Assembly (NCBI GenBank): GCA_022729355.1
Contig: JALDAN010000004.1
Coordinates: forward strand, 1 to 37,552
Length of the DNA: 37,552 nt
Source: Candidatus Nanohalarchaeota archaeon
Lineage (GTDB): Archaea; Nanohalarchaeota; Nanosalinia; Nanosalinales; Nanosalinaceae
Reading direction: 5' to 3'
Position numbers and translations under genes: made by a program. Positions 18,452 to 28,894 of this stretch are shown one piece after another (within the stretch, counting starts at the first letter, position 1; each line of letters opens with the position of its first letter). A model generated the notes under the pieces. It had not been told where the DNA came from, did not search any database, and worked only from the letters and a program-made list of their open reading frames with translations.

Positions 18452-18784
18452 ATGTCGGAAAAAGAAGCAGCTCTCATAACGTACAATACGGAGAGGAAGA
18501 ACTTTGATTCCGTGTACGAGCGGAACAAGTTTTATAGAGGGCTTTTTGGATACAAGCAAACTGTGAGGAAAAACGGTAAAGAGTACCGTTACGAGAAAGA
18601 TGGATTGATGGATGAGATTCCTCACATGAGGATTGATGACAGTGTTTTCATAACCTCTCCCGAGTACGTTGAGAAAGTTGAGAGCTACTTCGATGAATGG
18701 GGAGAAAAAGTCTCCAAGCACGTCTTCACAGTCCTACTTGAGGACTCAAGCATAATAGACAAGATCAAAGGTGATGAACAATGA
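18452..18784 (+). CDS. Hypothetical protein translationally coupled to cdc48
   Basis: Stop overlaps the next gene's ATG (ATGA, 18781-18784). Confidence 0.75.
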   Translation: MSEKEAALITYNTERKNFDSVYERNKFYRGLFGYKQTVRKNGKEYRYEKDGLMDEIPHMRIDDSVFITSPEYVEKVESYFDEWGEKVSKHVFTVLLEDSSIIDKIKGDEQ

Positions 18785-21060
18785 CAGATGACAACACAGT
18801 CAAGCTGCGAGTAGGAGAAGTACCTCCGAACGCACAGCAGGACATCGGAAAAGGAATAGTAAGAATCGACAGCAAAATCATGGAGGAAATAAACGTCAGA
18901 GAAGGAGAGGCCGTCGTAATAGAAGGCGAAAGAGAAACAGCAGGAAGAGTAGCACGAAGCTACCCCGCCGACAAAGGCCTCGGAATCGCAAGAATGGACG
19001 GCTACATGCGTAAAAACGCAGGCACCAGCTTGGGAGAAAACGTATCAGTCCGTAAAGCAGACCTGAAAGAAGCAGAGGAAATCACACTTGCACCAGCAGA
19101 AAAAGGCGTAATGATGCAGGTCTCCAACCCCAACATCTTCAAGAAAGGCCTCGCCAACAGAGCAGTGATGCAGGGAGACATCGTCGTACCAGGAAACGAC
19201 AGAGACAGGCCTCAGGGAATGTTCGACGACATGCCTTTCGACTTCGATATGGACAAGTTCGCATTCAGCTTCGGCGGCGACACAAAATTGATGATTGTAA
19301 AGACAAAGCCGAAAGGAGCCGTACAGATTACAAGAGACACAGAGATCAAGGTCAAGAAACAGGCAGTCGAGGAACCAGAACAGAAACGCGTCAAAGTACC
19401 TGACGTGACATACGAAGACATCGGAGGCCTCGATGAGGAAGTACAGAAAGTAAGAGAGATGATCGAGCTTCCACTGAAGCATCCTGAAGTTTTCCAGCAA
19501 CTGGGAATCGATGCGCCATCAGGAGTACTACTTCAAGGCCCACCGGGAACAGGAAAGACACTGCTCGCCAAAGCAGTAGCCAACGAATCCAACGCCACAT
19601 TCCTATCGATCGACGGCCCAGAAATCATGTCCAAGTACTACGGAGAATCCGAGAAACAGTTGAGGGAGAAGTTCGAGGAGGCCCGTGATGGTGCACCAGC
19701 CATCATTTTCATCGACGAAATAGATGCGATCGCTCCAAAAAGAGACGATACAGGAGGAGAAGTCGAGAGAAGGGTTGTAGCACAGCTCCTCAGCGAAATG
19801 GATGGGCTTGAGGCACGTGAAAACGTGATTGTTATTGCAGCAACTAACCGGGCTAACTCCATAGATCCTGCCCTGAGAAGAGGAGGAAGATTCGACAGAG
19901 AAATAGAGATCGGAGTACCAAACAGAGATGGCAGAAAAGAAGTATTACAGATCCACACGAGAAATATGCCTCTGGCAGATGACGTAGATCTAGACGAGCT
20001 GGCAGACAAGACCCACGGATACGTCGGTGCAGATCTGGAGACACTGTGTAAAGAAGCCGCAATGTACGTGTTGAGAGAAGTACTGCCAGAGATTGATCTG
20101 GATGAAGAGATACCGAGCGACGTGCTTGAAGATCTTGTAATAGATAGACACGCCATGATAGAAGGCATGCGGACAGTAGAGCCTTCGCAGATGAGAGAAG
20201 TCATGGTGGAAGTACCGAAAACCACCTGGGATCAGATAGGAGGCCTTAACGACACCAAAGATAGATTGAAGGAGATGGTGGAGTGGCCTAAAGAACATCC
20301 GGAAAGATTCGAGAGAATGGGAATCGAAGTACCGAAAGGAATCCTTCTCTACGGATTACCAGGAACAGGAAAGACACTGCTCGCCAAAGCAGTAGCCAAC
20401 GAATCCAATTCCAACTTTATCTCAGTAAAAGGTCCTGAACTACTATCCAAGTACGTGGGAGAATCAGAAGAAGCCGTAAGAGAGGTCTTCAAAAAAGCAA
20501 GGCAGGTAGCACCGTGCGTACTGTTCATAGACGAAATAGACTCAATAGCACCGCGCCGAGGATCAAGAAGCAGCGATTCAGGTGTAGGAGACAGAGTAGT
20601 CAACCAGCTACTGACAGAACTCGATGGAATCGAAAGCTTGGAAGGCGTAACAGTCATCGCAGCCACAAACAGGCCCGACATGATTGATCCAGCTATCATG
20701 AGGCCTGGAAGGATTGACAGAAACGTGGAAGTTAAAGTACCTGACCTAGAGGCCCGTAGAAAGATCTTCGAGGTGCATACACACGATATGCCTCTGGCAG
20801 ATGACGTTGATCTTGATGTGCTTGCTGATAAGACAGATGGATACGTCGGAAGCGATATTGAATCAGTCTGCAGAGAGGCAGGAATGGATGCACTCAGGAA
20901 CGATATAGACACTGAGGAAGTCACTATGAAGGACTTTGATACGGCGATTGATGACGTGAAGCCTACAGCGACAGAGGAAAACCTGAAGCGTTACAGATCC
21001 ATGATGAAACGCATGGACGACATTGAGAAGACTGAAGACACTCCCGACTACTTCGGATAG
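18781..21060 (+). CDS. cdc48: Cdc48/VCP-type AAA+ ATPase
   Basis: N-domain plus two AAA modules: [18 protein letters not shown] / [14 protein letters not shown] and [18 protein letters not shown] / [14 protein letters not shown]. Confidence 0.97.
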   Translation: MTDDNTVKLRVGEVPPNAQQDIGKGIVRIDSKIMEEINVREGEAVVIEGERETAGRVARSYPADKGLGIARMDGYMRKNAGTSLGENVSVRKADLKEAEEITLAPAEKGVMMQVSNPNIFKKGLANRAVMQGDIVVPGNDRDRPQGMFDDMPFDFDMDKFAFSFGGDTKLMIVKTKPKGAVQITRDTEIKVKKQAVEEPEQKRVKVPDVTYEDIGGLDEEVQKVREMIELPLKHPEVFQQLGIDAPSGVLLQGPPGTGKTLLAKAVANESNATFLSIDGPEIMSKYYGESEKQLREKFEEARDGAPAIIFIDEIDAIAPKRDDTGGEVERRVVAQLLSEMDGLEARENVIVIAATNRANSIDPALRRGGRFDREIEIGVPNRDGRKEVLQIHTRNMPLADDVDLDELADKTHGYVGADLETLCKEAAMYVLREVLPEIDLDEEIPSDVLEDLVIDRHAMIEGMRTVEPSQMREVMVEVPKTTWDQIGGLNDTKDRLKEMVEWPKEHPERFERMGIEVPKGILLYGLPGTGKTLLAKAVANESNSNFISVKGPELLSKYVGESEEAVREVFKKARQVAPCVLFIDEIDSIAPRRGSRSSDSGVGDRVVNQLLTELDGIESLEGVTVIAATNRPDMIDPAIMRPGRIDRNVEVKVPDLEARRKIFEVHTHDMPLADDVDLDVLADKTDGYVGSDIESVCREAGMDALRNDIDTEEVTMKDFDTAIDDVKPTATEENLKRYRSMMKRMDDIEKTEDTPDYFG

Positions 21061-21122
21061 AGGCCTCCACACCTCTCTATCCCTTTATTTTATTAACATT
21101 TCAGCACTAGTCTTACTGTATA

Positions 21123-22106
21123 ATGGCTGACTCTGAAAAGCATATTTGTGATGAATGTGGAGAAGAATTTGACTCAGAGAGAGGCCTCAATATTCACAAA
21201 GGCCACAAGCACAAAGGAGAATCAGATGAAGACGAAAAGGCCTCCAAAGAAGTAGAAGAAAAGCCAGATTCAGGAACTGAGGAAGCCTTGGAGGATACAG
21301 AGGAAGACATAGATGATTCTGAAAGTGTCACTGAGGCCTCTGAGCCAAATAACGTATCTTTCTCTCTTAGAACAGTCGCTATAATTGTATTCATAATGGC
21401 GCTTTCAGCCGGATTCGTTGTTGGTTTTGCAGGCTTAGCGTTCGCAGATTTCGAGTTAGGTGGAGAAGAAAGCGAAGAAACTGAAGGCGAGTTTACTTCA
21501 GTAGAGTTAGGCGATATTCAAGTTGAAGGCCCAAGTCTAGGTAATTCAGACGCAGACATGAAGGTTATGAAGTACACCGATTTTAGCTGTCCTTTCTGTG
21601 CTGAATGGGATGGTGTAGACGCCTCTCCACAGCTACAAATACATGAAGAAGATATTTTCGAAAGCATGCAGGAAGAATACATTGATACAGGCGAAGTTGA
21701 GTTCATAATGAAAGATCATCCTGTCCTAGACAGACATCCTAACTCCGTACGCGCCCATGCGGCTGCAAACTGCGTTTATGATCAAGATGAATCCGGTTAC
21801 TGGGATTTCGTTGAGTCTCTCTACAGCACTCAAGACACTTGGACAGCTGATGGAGATAATAGAACCGCACCTCATTTCGAACAACTAGCTGAAGATCAAG
21901 GCGTAGATACAGACTCATTCATAAAATGCTATCTTTCAACAGAAGGCACTGAACTCGCAGAAACACGTACCAACGTGTTGAATAGTATCGGAGAAATCGG
22001 GACTCCATCATTCATTGTAGGAAATGAAGACGATGGATTCGTGCTGATTACAGGAGCTCAGCCGCTCGAAGAATTCGAAAAAGCCTTTGAACAGGTAAGA
22101 AGCTGA
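21123..22106 (+). CDS. C2H2 zinc finger - TM helix - DsbA-like thioredoxin fusion
   Basis: N-term CDECGEEFDSERGLNIHKGHKH; TM TVAIIVFIMALSAGFVVGFAGLAFA; C-term DFSCPFCAEWD, GTPSFIVGN. Confidence 0.85.
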   Translation: MADSEKHICDECGEEFDSERGLNIHKGHKHKGESDEDEKASKEVEEKPDSGTEEALEDTEEDIDDSESVTEASEPNNVSFSLRTVAIIVFIMALSAGFVVGFAGLAFADFELGGEESEETEGEFTSVELGDIQVEGPSLGNSDADMKVMKYTDFSCPFCAEWDGVDASPQLQIHEEDIFESMQEEYIDTGEVEFIMKDHPVLDRHPNSVRAHAAANCVYDQDESGYWDFVESLYSTQDTWTADGDNRTAPHFEQLAEDQGVDTDSFIKCYLSTEGTELAETRTNVLNSIGEIGTPSFIVGNEDDGFVLITGAQPLEEFEKAFEQVRS

Positions 22107-22108
22107 AC

Positions 22109-22993
22109 TCAAGGCCTTGTAGTAACTTTCTTCCCATCCTCAGTTAGTATAACTGTATGCTCTGCCTGTACAACAGTGCCTGAGTTTACTTCATTCAGAA
22201 CTGGATATGAGTGAACTATATCAGCCTGAACAAGTTTTTTCATAGCCATTCTTTCTCTGGCGCCGTAGTCATCCAGCCATCGAGTAGTGAACGGGAGGCC
22301 ATTGAATTCCTTTATCTGTTTCAATAGTTTTCGCTCTGTTCTCCCTCTAACGTTTCTATCGTTCTCCATCTTGTAGATATTGCCGTCAGCACCGTTCTTT
22401 ATTTTGCCAGAACCATCTGTAAGGAAAGGCTCGATAGCAAAAGCATCACCCTCCTCCAGAACGTGATCCGAATTATTCGGAATATTAGGGATTGAAACTC
22501 CTGCGTGCTGCTCGTACTTGCCAAGATAATGACCTGTAAGATTCCTTACAACCTGATACTCATCGGAGACCTGCCTGTTAATGAAACTCCCTACCTCTCC
22601 TACAGTCTTACCTGGTTCTATGAATTCAAGCGCTGCTTCAAGCACCGATTCAACTTCATCTACCATTTCCTGCTTCCTCCCTGAGGGATTGATAGTCAAG
22701 GCAGTATCAGCGATATAACCTTCGGAGTGAGCACCTATATCGATCTTGACAACGTTATCTTCCTTTAAAACCTGCTTTTCCTTGACACCTGGCGTATAAT
22801 GTGCCGCAGCATCATTGATTGATATATTCACAGGGAAAGCTGGCTCAAGGCCTTCACTTCTTATCAGGGCTTCAATTTCTTCTGCTATTACTTTTAGATT
22901 GGTGTCTGGCTCGGATACTTCGCGGGCCTTTTTCCGGGCTTTCTGGATTACTTCTCCTGCCCTGATATAGTGTTCCTTGACTTCTTGATCCAT
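22109..22993 (-). CDS. map: Methionine aminopeptidase, type II
   Basis: EPAFPVNISINDAAAHYTPG, VKIDIGAHSEGYIADTALT, GHYLGKYEQHAGVSIPN. Confidence 0.94.
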   Translation of the reverse strand: MDQEVKEHYIRAGEVIQKARKKAREVSEPDTNLKVIAEEIEALIRSEGLEPAFPVNISINDAAAHYTPGVKEKQVLKEDNVVKIDIGAHSEGYIADTALTINPSGRKQEMVDEVESVLEAALEFIEPGKTVGEVGSFINRQVSDEYQVVRNLTGHYLGKYEQHAGVSIPNIPNNSDHVLEEGDAFAIEPFLTDGSGKIKNGADGNIYKMENDRNVRGRTERKLLKQIKEFNGLPFTTRWLDDYGARERMAMKKLVQADIVHSYPVLNEVNSGTVVQAEHTVILTEDGKKVTTRP

Positions 22994-23025
22994 AGAGATA
23001 ATAAGAGGAAGAAAAAGTGAAAAAG

Positions 23026-24183
23026 CTATTTCCTGTTGACTCCTGTCTCCTCTGCGGCCTCTCTAACTCTATCAGCAATCTCCCTCGCAAGCTCTCTATC
23101 CAGAGTACCCGGAACAATCTGATCTTTCTCCGGCTCTATGAAGTCTCTGATCGCTTCTGAAGCAGCTATCTTCATCTCTTCATTGATTTCAGAGGCCTTA
23201 ACATCCAGTGCTCCACGGAATATTCCTGGGAACGCAAGAGAATTGTTCACCTGATTATCGAAGTCGCTTCTGCCTGTGGCAGTGATGAATGCTCCTGCTT
23301 CCTTTGCTTCATCAGGAAGGATTTCCGGCTCCGGATTCGCCAGCGCAAAAACAATAGAGTCTTCCGCCATCAACTCAACCATATCACCAGAAACAATACC
23401 TGGCGCTGAAAGGCCTATGAAAACGTCTGCGTCTTGCATAGCATCCTCAAGGCCTCCTGACTCCTGAGCAGCTGCTGTACGTTTCGCGAGATCGGCCTTG
23501 TATTCGTTGCTGTCATCTGTTCTCAAGACGCCAGATGAATCCAGAGGCACGATTTCCTCTGCTCCCATGTCAAGCAGGAAGTTGGCTACTGCCATCCCGG
23601 AAGCTCCTGCGCCAGATATTACAATCCTTGCATCTTCAAGATCTTTTTCTGCCAGCTCCAGTGCGTTCTGGAGAGCAGCGCCTACAACAATCGCTGTCCC
23701 GTGTTGATCATCATGGAAAACAGGGATATCTAGAGACTTCTTCAAAGTCTCCTCTACTCTGAAGCATCTCGGGGCCTTGATATCCTCAAGATTGACTGCT
23801 CCGAAGGTCGGCGCCAGTGCCTCCACTTGTTCAACTATATCTCCTGCTGTCTGGGAGTCAAGGCATACGGGGAAGCCGTCAACTCCTCCGAACTTCTTCA
23901 TCAGATTTGCTTTCCCTTCCATGACAGGCATCGAGGCCTCTGCCCCAATATCTCCGAGTCCAAGTACTGCACTGCCGTCACTGACAACTGCAACAAGATT
24001 TCCTCTGGAAGTATAATCATACGATTTATCTTTATCTTCCGCTATTTCTTTACATGGCTCAGCTACTCCAGGCGTATACACAAGACCCAGATCTTCTGCA
24101 TCCTCTATCTTTACGGAGGCCTCTACACTGATTTTGCCAGGGTTCCTGCTATGAAGTTCAAGTGCGTCATCTTCTCTAGTCAT
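23026..24183 (-). CDS. NAD(P)-dependent malic enzyme
   Basis: LGLVYTPGVAEPCKEIAED, VVSDGSAVLGLGDIG, VFHDDQHGTAIVVGAAL. Confidence 0.95.
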   Translation of the reverse strand: MTREDDALELHSRNPGKISVEASVKIEDAEDLGLVYTPGVAEPCKEIAEDKDKSYDYTSRGNLVAVVSDGSAVLGLGDIGAEASMPVMEGKANLMKKFGGVDGFPVCLDSQTAGDIVEQVEALAPTFGAVNLEDIKAPRCFRVEETLKKSLDIPVFHDDQHGTAIVVGAALQNALELAEKDLEDARIVISGAGASGMAVANFLLDMGAEEIVPLDSSGVLRTDDSNEYKADLAKRTAAAQESGGLEDAMQDADVFIGLSAPGIVSGDMVELMAEDSIVFALANPEPEILPDEAKEAGAFITATGRSDFDNQVNNSLAFPGIFRGALDVKASEINEEMKIAASEAIRDFIEPEKDQIVPGTLDRELAREIADRVREAAEETGVNRK

Positions 24184-24232
24184 ATAAATAGAAATTGTCA
24201 GGAACTAATCTAAAACTAACTCAAGAACTTGA

Positions 24233-24685
24233 TTATAGGTCTGACTGATCTTCCAGCAGATTCTCCCAGTCTACGTTTTCTACGTCTATTCCGCGTCCTT
24301 TTCCGTGTTCCAGTGCGTACTCTGCGAAAGCTGTCAATTTTTGATTGCTTTTATCTCGATCTTCATATGTGCTTGGAAGTCTTGGAGTACCTGTAGCCTG
24401 ATAGAGAGTTGATTCTAGGCCTCTTTTCCGGAAACCGATATCTTCGTCAACCTCTGCAGCAACTTTCCTGTTCTCGGAGCTGAGCCTGATATGCACTCCC
24501 TCCCTGTAGTTCACGAATAGTTCTACAAGATAGGCCTCGTCATTCTCTATCATACTGGAGAAACCGTCATCAGGATCAGGCCTCCCATCTCCATCAACAT
24601 AATATCCAAAATCAGTCCATCCCTGATTCGGCCTTATACTGCTGCTTACAAACAATCCCTTCACAAAACAAATAATCGAAGACAA
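24233..24685 (-). CDS. Hypothetical protein
   Basis: 150-aa ORF; start uncertain. Confidence 0.6.
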   Translation of the reverse strand: MSSIICFVKGLFVSSSIRPNQGWTDFGYYVDGDGRPDPDDGFSSMIENDEAYLVELFVNYREGVHIRLSSENRKVAAEVDEDIGFRKRGLESTLYQATGTPRLPSTYEDRDKSNQKLTAFAEYALEHGKGRGIDVENVDWENLLEDQSDL

Positions 24686-24726
24686 GAAACTAAATAATTT
24701 ACCTGAAAGAACGTATAGAAAATCAG

Positions 24727-26763
24727 TTACGAATCCTCTAATTCAATATCTACATCTACTACATAGGCATTCTCTTCTTTGAGTATAAGCGGATTCATGT
24801 CTACTGCCTTTATCTCCGGATTATCAAGTGCGAGTTGTCCGAGTGCAGTCAAGGCCTCTTTAACAGGTTCAAGCGAGTGTCTCTCTCCTCTTACTCCTTT
24901 GAAAAGCTCTGTCGACTGGAGTTCATCTATCATTTGCTCGGCCTCCTGTTCGCTGAGCGGTGCGATGCCGAAGCTGATATCATGAAGTGCTTCAACGTAT
25001 ATACCTCCGAGGCCTACCATGATTACAGGGCCGAACTGCGGATCCCTTTTTATCCCTACTGCGACTTCAAGTCCATCGATCTGTTCCTGTACCTGGACGG
25101 CCTCCAGTTCCTCAATCTCTGTATAGGCCTTCTGCATCAGTTCAGTAAATCCATTCTGAACGCCTTTGCGACTGCTGATATCTGTGATTACTCCTCCTTC
25201 ATCAGTTTTATGCTTTATCTGCCGGGAATCCGCCTTCAAAGTAACAGGATATCCTATACGTGACGCTGCATCCACCGCCTCCTGAGGCGACTCTACTGTC
25301 TCTGTCATCGCCAGATCAAAGCCGTAAAGCTCCAGCAGATCATCTGAACTACCTGAAGCCTCCTGTTCCTTGAAAGCCTCCTTTCTCTCCCCTTCATCCA
25401 CTTCATGATCTCTGAAGCTTCTCTCCCGCTCCAGGTGCTGTCTGTAATAATTCATCTCTTTGATGCTTTTGGCAGCCTGCCTTGGATCCTCATAAACCGG
25501 GACATGCGCCCTTTCAAGTATTTCTCTCCCCTCAGAGACCCTTTCCTCACCCATAAAGCATGCAAAAACAGGTTTCTCTGCAGATGACTCGAAAGACTTG
25601 ATCGCTCGAGCCGTCTTCTCCACACCCGTATTCGCCTGAGGCGTCAGCAACACAACAATACAATCAACTTCATTGTCCTGATGAACAGCCTCTAAAGCAC
25701 TTTTGTATCTTTGATGGCCTGCATCACCCACTATATCTACAGGATTACCTTTAGAGGCCTCCTCAGGAAGCCTCTCGTCAAGCTTTTTTATTGTAGATCC
25801 CTCTAGTTCAGCAAGTTCAAGGCCTTTCTCGTTTATCTCATCTGCTGCTATCACTCCCGGGCCTCCAGCGTTCGTTACGACAGCTACTTTCCCTCCACCC
25901 GGAAGATTTTGATAGGAAAACGCTTTCGCCAAGTCAAGCAATTCTCTGTTGGATTCGGCTTCTATTATACCTGATTTTCTGAACGCTGCTCTGTATGCGT
26001 CTATACTTCCGGCTATGCTTCCTGTATGGCTGGAAGCAGCTTCTCCTCCTTCCTCTGTACGACCCGATTTTACTGTGATTATCGGTTTCTCCTGTGAAGT
26101 CTTCGAGGCCTGTTTGATGAATTCTCTGCCGTCCCTGAGGCCTTCGATATACGAAAGTATCAGCTCTGTATCATCGTTTCGCCATGTCTGAAGCATATCT
26201 GTCTCGTCTATCATCATTTCATTGCCTAGGGAGACGAAGTGATGGAAGCCGAGGTGCTCTGGTGCGGAGTAGTCCAGCATCGCTGTGCAGAAGGCCCCTG
26301 ACTGACTCATGAAAGAGATCTTTCCTTTTTCAGGAGTTGTTGCTGCAAAGCTTGCGTTCAAACCGTTCTCTGTATTTATCAATCCCAGAGCGTTTGGCCC
26401 AAGTATCTTTACGTCGTTTTCTTCTGCTACATACTCTAGTTCAGATGCGAGAGCCTTGTTACCTGTCTCCGAGAACCCGGCCGAAATCACAACAGCCGTA
26501 TCAACCCCTTTCTCCCCACAGTCACGTATAATCTCTGGTACTGTTCTCGCAGGGACTGTGATGACTGCCAGATCTGTTCCTTCCTGTAACTCGCTGTAGG
26601 CCTCTACGCCTTCAACTTCTTCTGCTTCAGGATTAACAGGATATACTTCTCCCTCAAAGCTATGGAGTATGTTGTCGAATACTTCATGGCCTGTCTTCCC
26701 TTCATAGCGTGAAGCCCCTACAACAGCCACTTTTTCAGGATAAAACAGATTCTGAAGACTCAT
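24727..26763 (-). CDS. Acetate-CoA ligase (ADP-forming), fused alpha-beta subunits
   Basis: LFYPEKVAVVGASRYEGKTGHEVFDNIL ... ILGPNALGLIN ... SSHTGSIAG ... ATP-grasp half YPVTLKADSRQIKHKTDEGGV. Confidence 0.94.
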   Translation of the reverse strand: MSLQNLFYPEKVAVVGASRYEGKTGHEVFDNILHSFEGEVYPVNPEAEEVEGVEAYSELQEGTDLAVITVPARTVPEIIRDCGEKGVDTAVVISAGFSETGNKALASELEYVAEENDVKILGPNALGLINTENGLNASFAATTPEKGKISFMSQSGAFCTAMLDYSAPEHLGFHHFVSLGNEMMIDETDMLQTWRNDDTELILSYIEGLRDGREFIKQASKTSQEKPIITVKSGRTEEGGEAASSHTGSIAGSIDAYRAAFRKSGIIEAESNRELLDLAKAFSYQNLPGGGKVAVVTNAGGPGVIAADEINEKGLELAELEGSTIKKLDERLPEEASKGNPVDIVGDAGHQRYKSALEAVHQDNEVDCIVVLLTPQANTGVEKTARAIKSFESSAEKPVFACFMGEERVSEGREILERAHVPVYEDPRQAAKSIKEMNYYRQHLERERSFRDHEVDEGERKEAFKEQEASGSSDDLLELYGFDLAMTETVESPQEAVDAASRIGYPVTLKADSRQIKHKTDEGGVITDISSRKGVQNGFTELMQKAYTEIEELEAVQVQEQIDGLEVAVGIKRDPQFGPVIMVGLGGIYVEALHDISFGIAPLSEQEAEQMIDELQSTELFKGVRGERHSLEPVKEALTALGQLALDNPEIKAVDMNPLILKEENAYVVDVDIELEDS

Positions 26764-26825
26764 AACCAAGATTTATTCAGGCCTGTTATTTAGATTGATG
26801 GATTTACCGAGTGGTCGCAAACGAT

Positions 26826-26835
26826 TTTTTATATA
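26826..26835 (+). promoter_or_regulatory. TATA box (TTTTTATATA) for the pdh operon
   Basis: About 25-34 bp upstream of the E1-alpha start at 26860; near-identical to the histone TATA. Confidence 0.65.
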
Positions 26836-26859
26836 CAGGCAAAGGCCTTTTCTCAAATA

Positions 26860-27915
26860 ATGGCGCGCAAAAAAGTTTATTCTGGCTCGATTGAGAGAAT
26901 AGAGGTAATGGGGACAGATGATGATGAAGACTTTCCCTGGATTGAGGAAGATGAGTACAGAGAGCTTTACAGGAAAATGATGATTGCAAGAAAATTCGAT
27001 GAGAAGGCCTTCAAGCTTCAGAGACGTGGAGAGATATCTACTTACGCGCCGCATAAAGGACAGGAGGCCTGTCAGATTGGATCAGTATTCGCTTTAGAGG
27101 AGGATGACTGGATGGTGCCGAGCTTCAGGGAGACAGCGGCCTTCATCCAGAGAGGCGCACCGTTGGAGAAGATTTTCCAGAGATGGATGGGAGATGCCAA
27201 TGGACAGAAAGGCCTTGCAGAATTGAATACTCTGCCTGTAGCTATTCCTGTAGGAACTCAGAATCTGCATACTTCCGGTATCGGCATGGCGATGAGCTTT
27301 GAACAGGATGAGAATGCTGTACTGGGATTTACGGGAGATGGCTCAACCAGTGAAGGGGATTTCCATGAGGCCTTGAACTTTGCAGGAGTATATGATTCGC
27401 ACTCCGTTTTCTTCGTGCAGAACAACAAGTTTGCGATTTCGATGCCTGTGGATCGACAGACTAATTCGCAGACTCTTGCACAGAAAGCACTGGCGTACGG
27501 AATCGAAGGAATACAGGTTGACGGAAACGATATACTGGCAGTTATCAAGGCCACGAGAGAGGCACTGGAGAAAGCAAGAAACGGCGAACCGGTGCTGATA
27601 GAGGCCCTGACTTACCGGCTTGAAGATCACACCACTTCAGACGATTCAACGCGTTACAGAGATGAAGAGGAAGTTGAGGAATGGAAAGAGCATGATCCTC
27701 TGAAACGTTTCAGAGAATACCTGAAAGAACACGGGATGTGGGATGAAGAACTGGAGGCCTTTGAATCAAAGGCTGAAGATAAGATAGATGAGGCAGCAGA
27801 TAAGGCCTTGGAAATGGATGATCCAAGTTTCGATGAATTATTCGACTACGTTTACGGGGAGATGCCTGAAATGATGGAGAGGGAAAAGAAACAGCTCAGA
27901 GGTGAACTGGAATGA
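26860..27915 (+). CDS. pdhA: Pyruvate dehydrogenase E1 alpha
   Basis: TPP-binding GFTGDGSTSEGDFHEALNFAGVYDSHSVFFVQNNKFAIS. Confidence 0.95.
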   Translation: MARKKVYSGSIERIEVMGTDDDEDFPWIEEDEYRELYRKMMIARKFDEKAFKLQRRGEISTYAPHKGQEACQIGSVFALEEDDWMVPSFRETAAFIQRGAPLEKIFQRWMGDANGQKGLAELNTLPVAIPVGTQNLHTSGIGMAMSFEQDENAVLGFTGDGSTSEGDFHEALNFAGVYDSHSVFFVQNNKFAISMPVDRQTNSQTLAQKALAYGIEGIQVDGNDILAVIKATREALEKARNGEPVLIEALTYRLEDHTTSDDSTRYRDEEEVEEWKEHDPLKRFREYLKEHGMWDEELEAFESKAEDKIDEAADKALEMDDPSFDELFDYVYGEMPEMMEREKKQLRGELE

Positions 27916-28883
27916 CAGATGACGAAATGAATATTGTGGAAGCTGTGAATGAGGCCTTGCGAGATGAAATGAAGAGTGATGAAAAAGTGATTACTTATGG
28001 TGAAGACGTTGGAGAGGACGGCGGTGTCTTCAGAGCCACGAAAGGCCTTCAAGAAGAGTTCGGAGATAAAAGATGTTTTTCAAGTCCTCTTGCCGAGTCA
28101 GGTATCGCAGGGACGGCTATAGGCATGAGTCTGTATGGTTTCAGGCCTGTAGTGGAGATGCAGTTCTCAGGTTTCTCGTATCTAGCATTCCATCAGATCA
28201 AGGAGCATGCTTCACGTATGCGGATTAGAAGTCGCGGAGACTACAACGTCCCGTTAACTGTTAGAGCACCTTATGGCGGAGGCATCTCGGCGCTGGAACA
28301 TCATCAGGAGTCGCCGGAGACTCTTTTCTCTCACGCACAGGGACTTCACGTGGTAATCCCAAGCACACCACAGGACGCCTACTCCCTGCTGAGAAAATCC
28401 ATACAGCTGGACGACCCTGTAGTATTCCTCGAGCCGAAAAAGACGTACAGGGCGTTCAGAGAAGAAGTGGATAGAGATAGAGAAGTTGAACTGCGGGAGG
28501 CTAGAACCGTGAGAGATGGAGAAGACGTAACATTGATCGCCTGGGGAGCTATGATCCCTGTAGCAGAGGAAGCAGCAGATGAAGTAAATGCAGATGTGGA
28601 GATTATTGATCCAAGAACAATTCATCCAATGGACTACGATGCAATTATAGAGTCTGTCAAGAAGACCGGTAGAGCTATGATACTTCATGAAGCACCGAAA
28701 TCAGGTGGCTGGGGGGCAGAAATAGCCTCAAGAATACAGGAAGAAACAATACTTCACATGGAGGCCTCCGTGGAAAGAGTAGCAGCTCCTGACGTACCTT
28801 ACCCGCTTTACACACTTGAAGACTTCTACATGCCGAACAAAAAAAGAGCTGTAAAAGGCCTCAAAAGAGTTCTGGAGTTTTAA
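27912..28883 (+). CDS. pdhB: Pyruvate dehydrogenase E1 beta
   Basis: NIVEAVNEALRDEMKSDEKVITYGEDVGEDGGVFRATKGLQEEFG; 4-bp overlap with E1 alpha. Confidence 0.95.
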   Translation: MTDDEMNIVEAVNEALRDEMKSDEKVITYGEDVGEDGGVFRATKGLQEEFGDKRCFSSPLAESGIAGTAIGMSLYGFRPVVEMQFSGFSYLAFHQIKEHASRMRIRSRGDYNVPLTVRAPYGGGISALEHHQESPETLFSHAQGLHVVIPSTPQDAYSLLRKSIQLDDPVVFLEPKKTYRAFREEVDRDREVELREARTVRDGEDVTLIAWGAMIPVAEEAADEVNADVEIIDPRTIHPMDYDAIIESVKKTGRAMILHEAPKSGGWGAEIASRIQEETILHMEASVERVAAPDVPYPLYTLEDFYMPNKKRAVKGLKRVLEF

Positions 28884-28894
28884 GGTGAATCAAT

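Noticed and set aside
19638-20924. Long antisense ORFs opposite cdc48 (19638..20225 -, 20349..20924 -) and similar ORFs opposite other genes
   Set aside because: Ser/Leu-rich low-complexity translations antisense to clear conserved genes; artefacts of codon bias.
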